DNA of 64,000 bases from Arthrobacter sp. KBS0703 (GCF_002008315.2 NZ_MVDG02000001.1:3658001-3722000); one strand, 5' to 3'; positions 8,368 to 17,824 are shown, numbered from the stretch's first letter. Notes: a model not told the origin generated them from the sequence alone. A program made the numbers and translations.

Positions 8368-8964
8368 TCAGGGCCCGTTCCCAGTGCTCGCGGCGGCTTC
8401 GTTGGGGGCCAGGCGACGCCGCACATAGGCACCCACCGCGATCAGGCAAGCCGCGAGCGCCATCCCTCCTGCGGCCACGCCCCAGGGGAATCCGGCCTCC
8501 TCCGCGGGCGTCTGGACGGGCGCCTGCGCTGCGGGCCGCGCAGTTCCGGATTGCCGGATACCGTTCGCCTGCCCGGCCGTGAAGATGAAGCTTCCCTCAA
8601 TGGGGTGGGAGTCGGAGGACACCACGCGCCAAACAACCCTGTACCGGCCGGCGGGGGCACCGGCCTTGATGGCCTGGGCGACTTGGTTGTCCACGATAAC
8701 CACGGGCCCGTCGGACTGGTTGGTGCCGCTTTCGTCGTTGACCAGGATCCGCGAGCCGATCGCGATCGGCGTCCTGTTGAATGTCAGCCGGACCATGCCC
8801 GGAACTGCGGCGACGACGGACCCGTCAGCAGGCTCCACCGTCTCAACGACGTCGTGCGCGGCCGCCGGCTGCGCCGCAGCCAAAGGGAAAACGGTCGCGC
8901 AGACGGCAAGGAGCAGACCTCCGATGGCCCAGCGCAGCCGCCACGTTCTGAACCGCGAGCCCAT
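8368..8964 (-). CDS. CopC-domain copper resistance protein
   Basis: The protein has a Sec signal peptide (about 1-36, ending AAAHDVVETVEP), so His37 becomes the mature N-terminus. It continues with a CopC beta-barrel including the Asp/His copper site in VSSDSHPIEGSF, a Pro/Ala linker and one C-terminal membrane helix (FPWGVAAGGMALAACLIAV). His1 together with the D-x-H motif forms the usual Cu(II) site. The 198-residue length fits an anchored CopC. It is first in the minus-strand copper cassette and diverges from the second cassette across a 183-base gap. Confidence 0.93.
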   Translation of the reverse strand: MGSRFRTWRLRWAIGGLLLAVCATVFPLAAAQPAAAHDVVETVEPADGSVVAAVPGMVRLTFNRTPIAIGSRILVNDESGTNQSDGPVVIVDNQVAQAIKAGAPAGRYRVVWRVVSSDSHPIEGSFIFTAGQANGIRQSGTARPAAQAPVQTPAEEAGFPWGVAAGGMALAACLIAVGAYVRRRLAPNEAAASTGNGP

Positions 8965-9147
8965 GGCACACCATCCTCCGTCGTCGGCCGAACATCCTGC
9001 CTCAGTTTATGACCCGGGGCCGGTTCGCGGACCACCTTTCCGGGGTGGCCATCATGACCATCTGCGGGCCCTGGCACAAGGTTTTCCCACGCTGCCCTGC
9101 CTACCGTCGGCATGTCACAGAAGCCTGCGCCCGGAGGGGAGGCACAG

Positions 9148-9786
9148 ATGGATCTTCGCGGCTCACTGCGCCTTTTCCGTGCGGCCCTGGTTACGGGCAT
9201 GACGATGTCGCTGGCCGCCGCCGGGCATGTGCTCGGCGGCGGAGCGCTTCCGGACCGGCGGCCACCGCCGTCCAGATGTGTATAAGAGACAGTCCTACTG
9301 GCGCCGGCGGCCTGGCTCGCCGGCCGGCAGCTGTCCTTCCTGACACTCTTGGGCGTGCTGGGAGCCGGGCAACTCATCCTGCACACGGCCTTCACGTCAT
9401 TTAGCCGCGGAGCCGTGTGCCCGCCGTCGTTGGCCGGGCAGCCCCCGCACCACGGGGCTGCCCCGGGCGCCGGGTGTTCCACAACGGATTCCGTGGCCCT
9501 CTCCCTTCACACCGGAGAGGCCGCCGAGGCACCGGACATGACGGCCGGACATCTCCTTGCGCTGGTGTGTACAGCCTGGCTGCTCCACTAGGGCGAAGAG
9601 GCGCTGTGGCAGCTCCTGGCATGGCTCCGTCCGCTCGTGCAGCTCCCACGCCCCGCCGGGACCATGCCCGTCAGCCCCGAAGCCGCCATCTTCCACCTGG
9701 CATTCGTTCCCACGCCGCGGCGCAACCTTCGCCAGGACAGCCTTCGCGGGCCTCCTGCCAAGCTCCGCCCGTGCACCATGCCCTGA
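9148..9786 (+). pseudogene. Paralogue of the copper-cassette membrane protein, doubly broken
   Basis: ATG 9148, after GGAGGGGAGG, reads MDLRGSLRLFRAALVTGM, clearly related to the gene at 7581-8195. At 9274-9292 a 19-bp Tn5 mosaic end replaces coding DNA and adds a stop. The frame resumes as LLAPAAWLAGRQLSFL and GVLGAGQLILHTAF, reaches an in-frame TAG at 9589-9591, then continues GEEALWQLLAWLRPLV to TGA 9784. The first break is an adapter artefact. The second could be real decay or a base error. It precedes the second ycnI. Confidence 0.7.
9274..9292 (+). other. Tn5 mosaic end, half adapter (artefact)
   Basis: AGATGTGTATAAGAGACAG, the 19-bp Tn5/Nextera mosaic end, sits within the second copper-cassette membrane gene and marks a false join where native sequence was lost. 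Confidence 0.97.
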
Positions 9787-9892
9787 CCTGCCTGCTCAGT
9801 CCTGGGGACCGGTGAACGGGATTCGCCTACCCACCATCCCCAAGCACTGTCCGCCGCCGTGAGTGCGGCAGCCCCCGCGAAAGGCAAGAATC

Positions 9893-10676
9893 ATGAACTT
9901 CCCGACTACACGCACGCTGAAATCCGCCACCGTCCTGGCCACCGCAGCCGGCCTCATGGCCCTGGGCGCCGGCGCGGCCTCGGCCCACGTCAGAGTGGAT
10001 CCGGCCTCAACCTCCGCCGGCGGCTTCTCCCAGCTGACATTCAAAGTTCCCAACGAGTCCGAGACCGCCAAGACCACCAAACTGACCGTCACGCTGCCCA
10101 CCGGGACACCGTTCACCTCGGTGTCGGTCAAGCCCATGGAAGGCTGGACGGCCAAGGTCACCGAAGCCAAACTTCCGGCCCCCGTCACGGTCGACGGCGC
10201 GACGATCACGAAAGCCGCGTCCTCCGTCATCTGGACGGCAGACCAGGCCCATCAGCTTGGACAGCACGAGTACCAGACGTTCTCGATCTCGGTTGGCAGG
10301 CTCCCTGCCGCGGGCACCACGGTGGCCCTGCCGGCGGCGCAGACCTACTCCGACGGGACGGTGGTGAACTGGAATGAGCCCGAGGCTGCCGGCCAGGCTG
10401 AACCCGACCACCCGGTTCCCGCTTTCGTCACCACGGCCGCCGCTGATGAACACGGCCATGGCGCGAGCGCCGGCACTGCTGCTGCGGACACGACTGCGGC
10501 GGACGCGAAGGTCGCCGATGCAACGGCGGCGTCTGCCACCGCGCCCGTCTCGGCCGCACCGGACAACACCTTCGGCACTGTCTCTTATACACATCTAGAT
10601 GTGTATAAGCGGCCGGCCTCCTCGGCCTCGCCGCCGGGAGCGCCGCCCTCATCCGGACGCGCACCCCGCGGAAGAA
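9893..10676 (+). CDS. Second YcnI family copper-binding protein, 3' end damaged by adapters
   Basis: ATG 9893 follows GAAAGGCAAG. The signal peptide ends at ASA-HVRVDP and the DUF1775 domain (VIWTADQAHQLGQHEYQTF) is highly similar to the paralogue at 6678-7463. A 32-bp adapter piece (10578-10609) then replaces the linker. After it, the native membrane tail (GLLGLAAGSAALIRTR, then TPRKN) is readable, but in another frame, and a second adapter at 10677 removes the stop codon. The real gene is presumably intact at about 260 residues. Confidence 0.85.
10578..10609 (+). other. Truncated mate-pair junction adapter (artefact)
   Basis: The left mosaic end is complete and the right one stops at AGATGTGTATAAG, so only 32 of 38 bases remain. 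It interrupts the second ycnI between its linker and membrane helix. Confidence 0.97.
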
Positions 10677-10714
10677 CTGTCTCTTATACACATCTAGATG
10701 TGTATAAGAGACAG
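10677..10714 (+). other. Mate-pair junction adapter (artefact)
   Basis: Complete 38-bp palindrome made of the 19-bp mosaic end and its reverse complement. It replaces the stop codon of the second ycnI and joins it to DNA downstream of the ketoacyl synthase gene. Confidence 0.97.
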
Positions 10715-10755
10715 GCCCTGGCGTGACCCGCCCGGAGGCTCAAACAGGGCCCTGC

Positions 10756-11976
10756 CTAGGACGCAGTGACCACCAGCGCCACGCTGTGTCCGCCGAAGCC
10801 GAACGCATTGACGAGGCCCGCCGTCGCGGTGCTGCCGCTGACGGTTCCGGTGATGACGTTGAGGTCCACCTCGGGGTCGACGCGGCCCAGGTTGTACGTG
10901 CCGGGAAGGTCGCCGGTCCGGAGGGCCTGGAGCGTGGCGATGGCACCCAGTGCGCCGGCGCCGCCGAGCAGGTGCCCGGTCAGCGACTTCGTGGACGTCA
11001 CCGGCACCGCGGTGCCGATCACCGCCCGGATGGCCTGCGCTTCCAGCCTGTCGCCCACCGGAGTGGACGTCGCGTGGGCGTGCACAAATCCGATGTCCGC
11101 CCCGCTGAGGTCCGCCGAGGCGAGCGCCTTCTCCATGACCCTGCGCTGCATGTCCGGGTCGGCCGCCACAATATCGCTGGCGTCCGAGGTCACGGCGCCA
11201 CCGGCTATGGCACCCAGGACCTCCGCGCCGCGCGCCCGGGCATGGTCTTCGCTCTCCAGCACCAGGATGCCGGCGCCTTCCGCGATGACGAAGCCGTCAC
11301 GGTCCCGGTCAAACGGACGCGACGCCCCCTGCGGGTCGTCGTTGCGGGTGGAGAGGGCCCTGATCTGGGAGAAGCCGCTGATGATGAGGTCGTTGACGCA
11401 CGCGTCAACGCCGCCGGCAATCACGACGTCGGCCGCTCCGGACCGGATCATCTCGGCACCTTGCGCGATTGCCTCGGCGCCGGACGCGCAGGCGCTGACG
11501 GGGGTGCGTGCCCCGCCGCGGGCGCCAAGATCGATGGAAACCCAGGCGGACGGGCCGTTGACCATGATCCGGGTCAGGGTGTGCGGCGAGACCTTCCGCG
11601 GACCGCCGGTGTCCAGCTCACGGGTCTGGGCGAGCGTGGTGTCCAGGCCCCCGTAGCCTGAACCGATCACCACGGCGAGCCGTTCGGGATCGACGTCGGG
11701 GGTTCCAGCCTGGGCCCAGGCCTCACGGGCCGCAACGAGCGCAAGCTGTCCGCAGCGGTCCATCCGCTTGAGCTCGCGGGTAGTCAGCAGGGACGCCAGA
11801 TCGGCCGTGACGCGTCCCGCGATCCGCACCGGCAGGGCGTGGGCCCAGGCCTCGCTCAGGGCGGCGATGCCCGAACGCCCGGCCAGCATTGAGGTCCAGG
11901 TTTCGGGAACCGTGGCGCCGAGGGGGTTGAGCGAGCCCATGCCGGTAACGACGGCCCGGGATGAAACTGCAGACAT
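10756..11976 (-). CDS. Beta-ketoacyl-ACP synthase II-like condensing enzyme
   Basis: The 406-residue thiolase-fold enzyme has the KAS II triad: Cys163 in SACASGAEA, one His in FVHAHATSTPVGD, and the second His in NAFGFGGHSVALV. It would catalyse decarboxylative condensation of malonyl-ACP with acyl-ACP. The start at ATG 11976 (MSAVSSRAVVTGMG) places Cys163 exactly as in E. coli FabF; upstream in-frame codons are not family-like. It lies apart from any acpP or fabD gene, so a role outside core fatty acid elongation is possible. I leave fabF off because actinobacteria often have several such synthases. Confidence 0.88.
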   Translation of the reverse strand: MSAVSSRAVVTGMGSLNPLGATVPETWTSMLAGRSGIAALSEAWAHALPVRIAGRVTADLASLLTTRELKRMDRCGQLALVAAREAWAQAGTPDVDPERLAVVIGSGYGGLDTTLAQTRELDTGGPRKVSPHTLTRIMVNGPSAWVSIDLGARGGARTPVSACASGAEAIAQGAEMIRSGAADVVIAGGVDACVNDLIISGFSQIRALSTRNDDPQGASRPFDRDRDGFVIAEGAGILVLESEDHARARGAEVLGAIAGGAVTSDASDIVAADPDMQRRVMEKALASADLSGADIGFVHAHATSTPVGDRLEAQAIRAVIGTAVPVTSTKSLTGHLLGGAGALGAIATLQALRTGDLPGTYNLGRVDPEVDLNVITGTVSGSTATAGLVNAFGFGGHSVALVVTAS

Positions 11977-12131
11977 GGCACACCTTGCTTCCAGGAACCG
12001 GACCTGACGCCCGGCGTTAGACAATTCGGCACCGCTCAGCCGACCGGAACACCGCCCCGGCCCGGAGGACCGGACAACCCCGGGTTCCATGGAGTATTCG
12101 GATCCGTGGGGCCGGCGGATGGCCGCAGCGG

Positions 12132-13747
12132 CTACTTGGCGGGGTTGTGCGTTCCGATCGGCACGAGCGTGAGGTCGGGGTGGTTCTTCTCGATGCGGCG
12201 CAGTGCCCAGACGTCGTTGAACAGGGCGAGGTATTCGCCGTCGGACCGCAGCAGCACCTCAGCGCCGATCACGTTGGCCAGCGTGGGCATGGCGTCCGCC
12301 GTCGAGATCCTTGCCATGGAATACGGGAGTCGTTCCAGCCGCATGGGTGCGCTGAAGTCGTGGGCCATGCGGTCCTCCACCACTTCGAACTGCATGGGGC
12401 CGACGGCGGCAAGCACCGGCGCCTGGTCACCGCGGATGTCGGAGCGGAGCACCTGGATGACGCCCTCGTGCTCGAGCTGCTCGATGCCGCGGCGGAACTG
12501 CTTGAAGCGGCTGGGGTCCTTGGAACGGGCCACCTGGAAGTGTTCCGGAGCGAACAGCGGAATCGCGGGGAATTCCACCGGGTCCTCGAGGAAGAGGCTG
12601 TCGCCCACCCGCAGCGAGGACGCGTTGACCAGGCCAACCACGTCGCCGGGAAATGCCTCATCGATGACTTCGCGTTCGCGGCCGAACACCTGCTGCGCAT
12701 ACTTTGTGGCGAAGGACTTGCCAGTCCGCGTCTGGGTGACCACCATGCCGCGCTCGAACACGCCCGAGCAGACGCGGATGAAGGCGACGTGGTCGCGGTG
12801 GGCCTTGTTCATGCCGGCCTGGACCTTGAAGACAAATCCGGCGAAGGGCGCGTCCACAGGCCGGAGCCCAACACCTGTCTCTTATACACATCTAGATGTG
12901 TATAAGAGACAGCCACCAGGGCGTCCAGGATCTCCTTGACGCCGAAGTTCAGCGCCGCGGAGCTGAACAGGATGGGCGTGGCCTTGCCCGCGTGGAAGGC
13001 GTCGACGTCGAATTCAAGGTTGGATTCGATGACCAGTCCGGCTTCGTCCACGGCGTTGGACCAGTCGTCCCCCTGGTTGGCGGCGGCTTCCTCCGGGGTG
13101 AAGTACTCGGTGAGGGCGATGTTGGCGCCGGCGTTGTTGCGCTGGAACCGGGCAAAGCGGTCGTTGCGCAGGTCCCACACGCCGCGGAAGTCACCGGAGA
13201 TGCCCACGGCCCATGTCAGCGGCATGGGCTGGAGGCCGGTGCGTTCGGTGATTTCGTCCATCAGCGCCAGCGCGTCAAGGCCCGGGCGGTCCCACTTGTT
13301 GATGACCGTGATGATGGGCAGGTTCCGCTGTTTGCAGACCTCGAAGAGTTTCATGGTCTGGGTTTCCAGGCCCTTCGCCGCATCCACGAGCATCACTGCG
13401 CAGTCGACGGCGGCCAGCACCCGGTAGGTGTCCTCCGAGAAGTCCGCGTGGCCGGGGGTGTCCAGCAGGTTGATTACGGTGTCGCGGTAGGAGAACTGGA
13501 GCGCCGCGGAGCTGATGGAAATGCCGCGGTCCTTCTCCATCTGCATCCAGTCCGAGACAGTCTCCTTGCGGTTGGCCTTTCCGCTGGAGGCTCCCGCCGT
13601 GCCGATGACCTTGGCGTGCAGGGCGAGGGCCTCGGTGAGCGTGGACTTGCCGGCGTCCGGATGTGAGATGACAGCGAACGTCCGGCGTCGGCCCGCCTGC
13701 TTGTGAATCTCATGGACTCGGGCGGGGCTGAGGACTTCTTGGGACAC
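12132..13747 (-). CDS. prfC: Peptide chain release factor 3, interrupted by an adapter
   Basis: RF3 is the translational GTPase that recycles RF1/RF2 from the ribosome. From GTG/ATG 13747 the G domain shows SHPDAGKST, DTPGHADF and NKWDRPGLD. A 38-bp adapter (12875-12912) cuts in after LFSSAALNFGVKEILDALV. The sequence resumes in another frame as VDAPFAGFVFKVQAGMNKAHRDHVAF and continues normally to GTHNPAK. Comparison with E. coli RF3 suggests about 15-25 residues (the APxPR linker) are missing. The true gene is very likely intact at about 540 residues. Confidence 0.92.
12875..12912 (+). other. Mate-pair junction adapter (artefact)
   Basis: Complete 38-bp palindromic adapter inside prfC. It replaces native codons and shifts the frame. 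Confidence 0.97.
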
Positions 13748-14145
13748 GGTGCTACTTTCGCTGCGATCCGCGGAGGATCCTGGTTTTCGGAAATATGTGC
13801 GGGGGCCTGAAAGGTCAGAAGCCCTGATGAATCTGGGGCTCAGGAGAATTCAGCTTCCGGGTGGCGGCGGTGACTCGCCAGCCAAGGCTTCAAGTTTATC
13901 GCAGGGCCGGAAACCGTGCGGAAGGCGGGCCCAAAGTGGCCGTCCGCCGGCCGCCGCCGGAGGCACTTCGGGGGGCTTCCCGGCAGACGTTCGACGGGGC
14001 ACTTTGAGGCTTGTCCGTGCGGTTCTTGGGGTAATGTACGTCTAGGATGGTGCATGCGGGAAACCGAGTACTTTTGATCCTGCCGGCAGACTCCTGAAAA
14101 CCGGCATACCTGCAGGGCCGCCCTGCACCTTTGAAGGGAATGTCT
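13748..14145. other. Divergent intergenic region between prfC and disA
   Basis: No gene is supported. The disA side holds possible promoter elements (TTGTCC at 14011-14016, TAATGT at 14032-14037 or TAGGAT at 14043-14048); their spacing is not ideal, so this is tentative. AAGGGA just upstream of ATG 14146 is the disA ribosome-binding site. Confidence 0.4.
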
Positions 14146-15222
14146 ATGGCTCGCAGCCCTGAAGAATCGCTGAAAGCGACTTTGGGTAGGGTGGCCCCGG
14201 GAACCCCGCTGCGGGACGGCCTGGAACGCATTCTCCGCGGACGCACCGGCGCATTGATTGTACTGGGATCGGACCGGACCATCGAATCGATCTGCTCCGG
14301 CGGCTTCGACATCGGCATCGATTTCTCCCCCACGCGGCTGCGCGAGCTGGCCAAGATGGACGGCGCCATCATCTGCGACAAGGACGCCGGGAACATCCTC
14401 CGCGCCGCGGTCCAGCTGGTTCCCGATTCAAGCATCGAAACGCAGGAATCCGGCACCCGCCACAGGACCGCAGAACGCGTGGCCATCCAGACCGGCGTCC
14501 CGGTGATCTCCGTAAGCCAGTCCATGCAGATCATCGCCCTCTACGTGAACGGGCTGCGGCACGTGCTGGAGGGCTCCGAGAAGGTTCTCGCCCGCGCCAA
14601 CCAGGCCCTCGCCACGCTGGAACGCTACCGGTCCCGGCTGGACCAGGTCACGAGTTCGCTCTCCGCCCTGGAAATCGAGGCCATGGTGACCGTGCGCGAC
14701 GTCGCCGTCACGCTGCAGCGCCAGGAAATGGTGCGCCGGATCTCGGAGGAGATTTCCCAGTATGTGCTGGAGCTCGGCGAGGACGGCAGGCTCCTGTCCC
14801 TCCAGCTGGACGAACTCACGGTGGGCCGCGGGCCGGGCAGCGACATCATCATCCGCGACTACGCCGGGCCGAATGCGTCGCCCGAGGACATCGACGGTGC
14901 GGTCAGTGCCCTGCTCAGCCTGGGCCCCACCGAGCTGATCGACCTCGGCAAGATCGCCGGGATCATCGGGTTCGCCGGCGGAGTGGACACGCTCGACGCC
15001 GTCGTCCAGCCGCGGGGCTACCGCCTGCTGTCCGGGCTGAAGGCCGTCCCGAAGGCCGTGGCGGACCGGCTCGTGGACCACTTTGGCGGGCTGCAGCACC
15101 TCATGGCCGCGAGCATCGACGACCTCATGACCGTGGACGGCATCGGCGACCAGCGTGCCCGCACGGTGCGCGAGGGGCTCAGCCGGATGGCCGAAGCCAG
15201 CCTCCTCGACCGCTTCCTCTAA
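14146..15222 (+). CDS. disA: DNA integrity scanning diadenylate cyclase DisA
   Basis: DisA makes cyclic di-AMP from two ATP and senses branched DNA. The 358-residue protein has the N-terminal DAC domain with the metal-binding DGA motif (72-74) and the RHR motif (105-107), a long central helical spine, and C-terminal helix-hairpin-helix motifs (HFGGLQHLMAASIDDLMTV, DGIGDQRARTV). I chose ATG 14146 over the upstream TTG 14131 because AAGGGA is seven bases before it. The order disA, convergent anchored protein, mutY matches what I recall around M. tuberculosis Rv3586. Confidence 0.97.
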   Translation: MARSPEESLKATLGRVAPGTPLRDGLERILRGRTGALIVLGSDRTIESICSGGFDIGIDFSPTRLRELAKMDGAIICDKDAGNILRAAVQLVPDSSIETQESGTRHRTAERVAIQTGVPVISVSQSMQIIALYVNGLRHVLEGSEKVLARANQALATLERYRSRLDQVTSSLSALEIEAMVTVRDVAVTLQRQEMVRRISEEISQYVLELGEDGRLLSLQLDELTVGRGPGSDIIIRDYAGPNASPEDIDGAVSALLSLGPTELIDLGKIAGIIGFAGGVDTLDAVVQPRGYRLLSGLKAVPKAVADRLVDHFGGLQHLMAASIDDLMTVDGIGDQRARTVREGLSRMAEASLLDRFL

Positions 15223-15229
15223 ACCCGCG

Positions 15230-15988
15230 TCAGCTCAGCTGGAAGACGGCCGGCGGGCTGACCTTGGCGCCGAGCTTGGCGATGAACACGTAGTATCCGC
15301 TGCCGGCGGCGGACCCCTCCGCGATCTTGGCGCAGCCCTGCACCGAGCGGCTGCGCGGCCACGGGAAGTTCGCCGTCTCGCTCCTGCCCGGGGCGATGGA
15401 CTTGACGAGGTCGTTGCTGGAGGCCTGGCAGTCACCGGAGGAGAAGATCCGGTCCGAGCCGCTGGTGACCAGGAACTGCATCTGCGACGTGCCGATGTTC
15501 ACCTTGCACGGCAGTTTGCCGCCGTTCGTGACCTTGAGGGTCAATATCGGCTTTTCGTCCGGGCCGTAGGAAGCCTTGTTCGTGGCGGCAGTAACGGTCA
15601 CGAGCTTCTGGTCACAGGCGGGTGAGGCCGACGGCGTGGCGGAGGGGGTCGCGGACGGCGCCCCCGCAGTCTGCCCGCCGCTCGGCTGCGAGGTACTTCC
15701 GCCCTCCGTGGCGGCTACCTGCTCCGTCTGGGCGTTGACCGCGGCGGACACTGTGGCAATCCCGCCGGCGATCAGTCCCAGGACCAGCAGCAGCGCTCCC
15801 CCGGCGAACAGGCGACGACGCCGGTACACTGCCGGGCTCGGCTTCCGCACAGTCCGGGAGCCCGGACCGGCAGACTTTTTTCCCGCTGTTCTTCCGGCCG
15901 GCGCCTTTGCTGCCGGTTTCTTCTTCATCGCCGATTTCTGCACCGGAACCCGGCCCGCGCCGGATGTCGGATCGTCTTGCCTACCCAT
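15230..15988 (-). CDS. Membrane-anchored protein with extracytoplasmic domain, convergent to disA
   Basis: The 252-residue protein has a long basic Lys/Ala/Pro-rich cytoplasmic N-terminus, one membrane helix (about 62-82, LFAGGALLLVLGLIAGGIA), a Ser/Thr/Pro linker and a compact extracytoplasmic domain with three to four Cys (PACDQKLV, LPCKVN, GDCQASS, GCAKIAEG). The pattern resembles DUF4232-like beta domains. Its place opposite disA matches M. tuberculosis Rv3587c, so it may be the counterpart; function unknown. AGGAGG touches ATG 15988 directly, which is too close, so the true start may be slightly downstream. Confidence 0.8.
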   Translation of the reverse strand: MGRQDDPTSGAGRVPVQKSAMKKKPAAKAPAGRTAGKKSAGPGSRTVRKPSPAVYRRRRLFAGGALLLVLGLIAGGIATVSAAVNAQTEQVAATEGGSTSQPSGGQTAGAPSATPSATPSASPACDQKLVTVTAATNKASYGPDEKPILTLKVTNGGKLPCKVNIGTSQMQFLVTSGSDRIFSSGDCQASSNDLVKSIAPGRSETANFPWPRSRSVQGCAKIAEGSAAGSGYYVFIAKLGAKVSPPAVFQLS

Positions 15989-16077
15989 CCTCCTAGGCTA
16001 GAGAACGGCCGGGGTTTATGGGGTTCCACCACGCCGGGCCCGGGACCAGCCATGTTCAATTCGTTGTTCAATTTCCC

Positions 16078-16106
16078 GTGACAACTGTCAGCAGGCTTAC
16101 TAAAAT
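16078..16106 (+). promoter_or_regulatory. Promoter with good -35 and -10 boxes
   Basis: GTGACA (16078-16083) and TAAAAT (16101-16106) are separated by 17 bases, a close match to a housekeeping sigma promoter. It would start transcription about 40 bases before ATG 16153. Confidence 0.6.
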
Positions 16107-16152
16107 TGAATCCCGGTTACCACTTACCGGGCCTAGTAGGAGAGGACCATTG

Positions 16153-16617
16153 ATGGAAAATCATGTGTCTGTCGGTCACCTTGAACGCGTCCTGCTGCCG
16201 CTGACTTTTGGAAAGCACCAGAGCCACGGAACGGAGTTCACAGTTCTCGCCGTTGAGATTTGGAACACCGGCATCGTGGTCAACCTGCACCTTGCATCCA
16301 CCAACGGCTCGGAGCCCAACACCCCGGAAATTGCCATCCACGATCACTTCGGCACGGAGTACCGGCTGGATCAGGTTGCCACCATTGGCGCCCGTCAGCT
16401 GCAGTTCTTTGCTCCGTCGATTCCCGAGGGAACGCGGAGCCTGACCATCCGCTGCGCGGATCCGGACGGTGCCAGCTTTGTGGTCGCGCTTGCGGTGCCG
16501 GCCGCCAACGGCCGGGGAGGCGAGACGCTTCACGGCCATGTGAAACGCCTGCCCGCACGGCCCAACGGAACTCGGCCCAACGGAATGGAACCGGACATAC
16601 ATCAGGAAGCCAGCTGA
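16153..16617 (+). CDS. Hypothetical beta-rich protein
   Basis: This 154-residue protein has no signal peptide or membrane helix. Alternating hydrophobic strands (EFTVLAVEIWNTGIVVNLHL, SFVVALAVPA) suggest a beta-sandwich. AGGAGAGG lies seven bases before ATG 16153 and a strong promoter is further upstream. I do not recognise the family. It sits between the anchored protein and mutY as a single transcription unit. Confidence 0.75.
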   Translation: MENHVSVGHLERVLLPLTFGKHQSHGTEFTVLAVEIWNTGIVVNLHLASTNGSEPNTPEIAIHDHFGTEYRLDQVATIGARQLQFFAPSIPEGTRSLTIRCADPDGASFVVALAVPAANGRGGETLHGHVKRLPARPNGTRPNGMEPDIHQEAS

Positions 16618-16666
16618 CAATCCGGGCCCCGGCATGGCCGGACCGGATTTCAACTAGAGTGTTGGC

Positions 16667-17673
16667 ATCAAAACCAAAACCGTTTCCTCCCCCGCGTCCA
16701 CGGACGCCCCTGCCGGACTAGGGCTGCCGGCGATCCACCGCGCCCTGGAGAACTGGTTCGGGGACGAAGCCCGCGACCTGCCCTGGAGATCGCCCGACTG
16801 CTCTCCGTGGGGTGTGCTGGTGAGCGAAATAATGCTCCAGCAGACCCCCGTAGTGCGGGTGCTCCCGGTCTGGGAAGAGTGGCTGCGGCGCTGGCCCGAA
16901 CCCGCTGACCTGGCCGGAGAACCGGCAGGTGAAGCGGTCCGCGCGTGGGGCCGCCTCGGCTACCCCCGGCGTGCCCTCCGGTTGCACGGCGCGGCCACTG
17001 CGATCGTTCAGGACCACGGCGGGGAGGTTCCCGGGGGCTACGCCGAGCTGCTCAGCCTCCCGGGCGTGGGCGGTTACACCGCGGCCGCCGTCGCCGCCTT
17101 TGCCTTCGGGCGGCGCGAAACAGTGGTGGACACCAACATCCGGCGCGTCCACGCGCGGCTCTTTTCGGGCAGCGCACTGCCCGCTCCGGCGCTGACGGCT
17201 GCGGAAATGCGGCTGGCCGCCGCACTGTTGCCGGACGACGTCGGCAGTTCCGTCCGTTGGAACGCCTCAGTCATGGAACTGGGGGCGCTGGTCTGCACCT
17301 GTCTCTTATACACATCTAGATGTGTATAAGAGACAGGCCCTGCACCTTTGAAGGGAATGTCGGCGGGCGAGCCGCCGCCGTCGTACACGCCCAAGGGCCA
17401 GGCCTGGCACGGCACTGACCGCCAGGTCCGCGGCGGCGTGATGGCCGTCCTGCGGCTGGCCGACGCGCCGGTGCCGGCGGAGATGTTCCGGCATGGGCGA
17501 GCCCAAATCCCTGTCTCTTATACACATCTAGATGTGTATAAGAGACAGGCGTCCCGCTCGCCGCGCTGCACCGCCTGAACTGCCCTCCCGAGCAGCTGGA
17601 GCGGGCGCTGGCAGGGCTTCTGGCGGACGGCCTCGCCGAGCAGCATCAGGGCGGGTACAGGCTGCCCGCGTAG
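16667..17673 (+). CDS. mutY: A/G-specific adenine glycosylase, cut by two adapters
   Basis: MutY removes adenine mispaired with 8-oxoguanine. Readable parts are SEIMLQQTPV (catalytic Glu), the HhH motif LSLPGVGGYTAAAVAAFAFG, the catalytic Asp in VVDTNIRRVHARL, and MELGALVC, the first Cys of the 4Fe-4S cluster. An adapter (17299-17336) then removes the remaining cluster. The piece 17362-17489 restores AGEPPPSYTPKGQAWHG; a second adapter (17511-17548) follows; the end reads LAALHRLNCPPEQLERAL to TAG 17673. No ATG, GTG or TTG lies in frame before 16814, well inside the domain. ATC 16667, seven bases after a TAGAGT box, is where a leaderless start would fall, so ATG misread as ATC is possible. 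Confidence 0.88.
17299..17336 (+). other. Mate-pair junction adapter (artefact)
   Basis: Complete 38-bp adapter inside mutY, replacing most of the 4Fe-4S cluster codons. It is followed by 25 bases copied from the disA upstream region. Confidence 0.97.
17337..17361 (+). repeat. Misplaced copy of the disA upstream region
   Basis: These 25 bases, beginning GCCCTGCACCTTTGAAGGGA, are identical to 14120-14144, which includes the disA ribosome-binding site. The copy lies exactly against the adapter inside mutY, where it has no coding sense: a chimeric-read artefact. Confidence 0.95.
17490..17510 (+). repeat. Misplaced copy of a dhaK segment
   Basis: The 21 bases ending GGGCGAGCCCAAATCC are identical to 20784-20804 within dhaK. 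They lie between the middle mutY piece and the next adapter, so both ends of this island are chimeric. Confidence 0.95.
17511..17548 (+). other. Mate-pair junction adapter (artefact)
   Basis: Second complete 38-bp adapter within mutY, between a copied dhaK fragment and the true 3' end of the gene. Confidence 0.97.
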
Positions 17674-17824
17674 CTGCACATCTGGCGGACGGGCCCCGGC
17701 CGGGGCTTGTGGGGGCCGCCCTTTGATCTCGAATTGGCAGTCGTTCCAGTGGCAGGGGTAACGATGTCTGCACCAGTTTTTGCCTCCGGGTCCGCGCGGC
17801 ACTGAGCCGGATTTACGCTGAAGT

